DNA of 10,292 nt from NCBI RefSeq assembly GCF_010093535.1, contig NW_022985236.1, positions 125,313-135,604 on the forward strand, written 5' to 3'. How positions within the stretch are numbered: position 1 is the stretch's first letter; each line of letters begins with the position of its first letter. This document shows positions 8,401 to 10,292 of this stretch, in pieces. The translations under genes were made by a program, and so were the position numbers. The notes under the pieces are model-generated. The model searched no databases and was not told the DNA's origin. It was given only the letters and a program-made list of their open reading frames with translations. Source of the stretch: Lindgomyces ingoldianus. Taxonomy: Eukaryota; Ascomycota; Dothideomycetes; Pleosporales; Lindgomycetaceae.

Positions 8401-9245
8401 TTTTATTTTTATATATAATAACATTTAAAATGTTGTTAAAGTATACTTTACGTTAGTTAGCATTTACTAGTAATAGTAGAAATAGTGTTAGAGTCTCTAA
8501 AATATAGTATGTAACTAGACTAATTAAGTTTTAAATTTATATAGTACTAATTAATCTTTTTAGTATCTAACCCTTAAAGCTAATATCTATTTAGCTAAGT
8601 ATTTAATTAATTTCTATATATAAGTTTTTTTATATGTACGCCTTAAGTTAGAACTTACTAACAGTAAAAATCTTTACTGCGCTAATATCCTATAGTTTAC
8701 TTTAGTATACTATATAGTATTAGTTATTAAGGATAAACTGCTTAGCATACTTCTTAAGTTTAATGCTATAGATGTCCTCTTCTGTTGCACAGTGTAAATA
8801 GGCAGTAGAGGTAAAGTAGTTAACAGCTTTTTTAGTATTCTTACTCTTTTATTTTATTTTATTTTACATTATACAAATTATTTTCTTTTTTAAGGTAACC
8901 TTTAAAGTTTTAGATGTATAAAGTAATAGCTTTATATAATAAAGTCTTATTATAAAAATCTTTATATAAAGCAATATACTACTTCTTTGCTTATGTATAG
9001 TTATTATAAAAGTAGTTTAATAACTAATATTTTTTCTTATAGTAGACAAAGCACTTTTTATCTACATGCAGTTATCTCTAGATTATAGCCTAAACCTAGA
9101 TAAAAATCTTTTATGTTATTCTTTTCTATGTAAACAGAAGCTTTCTTCTTATAATGTAGACTCTTATTATGCAAAGTTATATTAGTAGTCTATATAGTAT
9201 ACATTAGGCAGTTTTTAGAGGTATTAGTTTACCTTTTAGTCTATA
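5460..9245 (-). mobile_element. Degraded, 5'-truncated Ty1/copia retrotransposon
   Basis: This is the element carrying the polyprotein relic. The AT-rich, eroded composition ends sharply near 9245, and the DNA beyond shows no LTR, primer-binding site or Gag, so the 5' part (high coordinates) is lost or never inserted. On the 3' side no LTR was identified; a TATATAA motif close to the polyprotein end (5456-5462) may be a trace of one. No target duplication can be assigned. It is non-functional: stops, a frameshift and lost catalytic residues in integrase and RT. Confidence 0.75.
5514..9240 (-). pseudogene. Ty1/copia-type Pol polyprotein relic (PR-IN-RT-RH)
   Basis: The minus strand reads as one polyprotein with dozens of TAG/TAA and a single frameshift. 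In order: a Gag-protease linker (TSTAYLHCATEEDIYS, about 8810-8765); protease with DIS at 8681-8689 in place of the D-[ST]-G active site; KVYFNN and a decayed RKWGH motif (8369-8395); an integrase zinc-finger region starting near 8338; the integrase core, with acidic positions at 8108-8110 (now N), 7943-7945 (now N) and 7835-7837 (now K); LVPTLLVF (about 7705); reverse transcriptase with FKLCNIT (first Asp now N, 6743-6745) and the xxDD box now reading stop-I-D-N (6467-6478); and RNase H KLFIFIDK (D kept, 6030-6032) then KRVTRSVL (5894). PR-IN-RT-RH is the order of Ty1/copia elements; Ty3/gypsy has IN last. The frame changes once, between 6436 and 6419, in an A9-G-A6 run, by a net loss of one base. 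The likely original C-terminus is near the TAG at 5516-5514. The N-terminal Gag part is missing. The protein once copied element RNA into DNA and integrated it. Confidence 0.92.
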
Positions 9246-9463
9246 GTAACTTACAGTAATGAACCGCAGAAACAGGCATAAGGTTAGACCTGGGACAGTA
9301 GGGTTTTTTTCGCGCAAAGGGACGAAAACAGGCTCAAAAGCTACAGGCAGGCAGCGGTTAAGCTATATAGGCGTTGTGGCAGAAGAGAGAGTGGTTGAAA
9401 GGTAGGCATCGGAGAGGTCTTGACCGTTTTTGGTAAGAGGATTGTTTAGCGAGGCAGCAAGGG
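9246..9463. other. Composition boundary and unassigned flank
   Basis: From about 9250 the sequence changes abruptly to ordinary GC content, with TCA, CCA and TGG triplets again common. No gene was recognised. This marks the edge of the mutated block. Confidence 0.6.
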
Positions 9464-9526
9464 GCGCTAGCTGCATTTGGGGTTTTGGTGGAATCGAACA
9501 CCATCCACCTCCAGCGGTCAGTAGTA
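9464..9526. repeat. Diverged direct repeat, copy A
   Basis: 63 bp matching 9647-9709 with seven mismatches and no gap, at an offset of 183 bp. The last 22 bp (ending GCGGTCAGTAGTA) are identical. Similarity fades over the next 15 bp. On the minus strand each copy contains GTTCGATTCC. Confidence 0.9.
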
Positions 9527-9646
9527 AGTAGAAAATAGGCAGAGACGTTTCGCAAAGGCTCTGCAAGCCAGATTCTGTAATATAGTATGCATACGTATAG
9601 TTTGTGGGTAGTCGGGAATAGCATTATGGTACTTGGCTGGCATTGA

Positions 9647-9709
9647 GCGCTTGCCGGATTTGGGTTTTTGATGGAATCGAACAGCACCCACCTCCAGCGG
9701 TCAGTAGTA
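9647..9709. repeat. Diverged direct repeat, copy B
   Basis: Second copy of the 63-bp repeat at 9464-9526. On the minus strand the two copies encode the related peptides LFDSIKNPNPASAQC and VFDSTKTPNAASAPC in the same frame (offset 183 = 61 codons), within an open stretch from 9687 to 9358. That stretch starts with GTG and resembles no protein I know, so I do not call a gene. Confidence 0.9.
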
Positions 9710-10000
9710 CATAGATAATAGACATGCTGCGATAGCTAGGGTGGGTGGTAGTAGTGCGTGGAAACCGAGATAGTCTACGAAATAGTGAATTATCCCTCCG
9801 CAGTGTGGAAGACTTACTGCAGATGCGCAATAAGTTAATGTCTCTTCGGAAAACTCCAGCAGGGTTGATTGGGATGATATTCCACAGTTACGATAGCATA
9901 TGGGTTGAGCGTTGCTCAGGTATTATTAGGGAGAGATGATAGTAAGATCTATGAAATGATTAGCGTAGCCACAGTGTAAACCTATAGGCGGGAGATGGCC
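9710..10000. other. Unassigned normal-composition sequence
   Basis: Only short open frames occur (about 64-68 codons) with no recognisable motif, splice pattern or codon signal. No RNA gene or element end was seen. Confidence 0.5.
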
Positions 10001-10057
10001 GAAGGGAAGAGAAGAAGGAGGGGGAGGGAGAGGGGGTGGAAGGAAGAGGAGGGGGGG
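10001..10057 (+). repeat. 57-bp polypurine tract with G-runs
   Basis: All purine except one T at 10037. G-runs of 5, 3, 5 and 7 lie at 10020-10024, 10026-10028, 10032-10036 and 10051-10057. The tract could form a triplex or, with one long loop, a G-quadruplex; it could also be a nucleosome-free promoter tract. No gene downstream is recognised, so its role is open. Confidence 0.8.
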
Positions 10058-10094
10058 TTTCGGTATAAGTACCGGTATGTATCGCTAAACCCCC
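10053..10094. repeat. Inverted repeat GGGGGTTT/AAACCCCC
   Basis: An 8-bp perfect stem (10053-10060 with 10087-10094) encloses 26 bp that include ACCGGT and two CCGGTAT/CGGTATA-like steps. It directly follows the purine tract. From 10095 to the window end (198 bp) nothing further was recognised. Confidence 0.7.
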
Positions 10095-10292
10095 TCTCTT
10101 TGTCCGCTCCTTAACATGTATATACGTAGTAGCACACGTGACAGGTAAATTCACTGTGATAGAGCATGCGTCATGATGTAAAATGCGCTAAACCCTATAC
10201 AGAATACTCTTTTAAAATCAACGCAAAACAATTATTACATTTTTGGCCGGGGGTTTCATTTATTGTCCCAACGTGTAGCTGAACAGCTTGGC

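Noticed and set aside
9484..9505. tRNA T-arm-like GTTCGATTCC on the minus strand
   Set aside because: The flanking bases do not form the canonical 5-bp T stem around a 7-base loop, and no cloverleaf or acceptor stem is present.
9358..9687. 109-codon minus-strand frame with two related 15-residue segments
   Set aside because: It begins at GTG, resembles no protein I know, and its openness follows partly from the 183-bp in-frame duplication. Kept as a finding about the repeat, not as a gene.
9745..10154. Short frames of 64 codons on either strand
   Set aside because: The minus-strand one is a proline/serine-rich translation of the polypurine tract; the other has no motif or coding support.

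Overview
The window looks like a gene-poor, transposon-filled block of a filamentous ascomycete genome that has gone through repeat-induced point mutation (RIP). I see no intact host gene, rRNA, tRNA or CRISPR array. Most of positions 330-9245 is very AT-rich and full of TAG/TAA (and CTA/TTA). Two relics can nevertheless be read almost end to end in a single frame, broken only by C-to-T and G-to-A type changes. The best fit, from resemblance to element families I know, is a Dothideomycete (Pleosporales-type) fungus; that is inference, not shown by the sequence.

Layout. 1-274: normal-composition DNA with a 30-bp tandem repeat. 275-2114: a complete 1,840-bp Fot1/pogo-clade (Molly-like) DNA transposon with 55-bp inverted repeats, a TA target duplication and a minus-strand transposase relic of 545 codons; all three catalytic aspartates have become Asn. 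2148-2300: a 153-bp solo LTR with TSD ACGCA. 2306-2480: unassigned. 2481-4022: an eroded, purine-rich, probably plus-strand relic, interrupted at 3243-3465 by a second solo LTR of 223 bp with TSD ATTAT. 4023-4750: AT-rich, no gene seen. 4751-4796: a perfect (AC)23 microsatellite. 4805-5440: an unidentified minus-strand coding relic. 5514-9240: a minus-strand Ty1/copia polyprotein relic in the order protease, integrase, reverse transcriptase, RNase H. 9250-10292: an abrupt return to normal composition, with a diverged 63-bp direct repeat, a 57-bp purine tract and a small inverted repeat.

The main signal cutting across the window is the mutation pattern. In the eroded tracts, cytosine is nearly absent in pyrimidine-C-purine contexts (TCA, CCA, TCG, CCG; on the other strand TGA, TGG, CGA, CGG). 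ACA, GCA, ACG and GCG are common. This single rule accounts for why all stops are TAG/TAA and none TGA, which catalytic acidic codons were lost and which survived, why the (AC)23 tract is intact, and why the transposase zinc knuckle can still be read. The two solo LTRs are not eroded, so they are either younger than the mutation episode or too short to be targeted.
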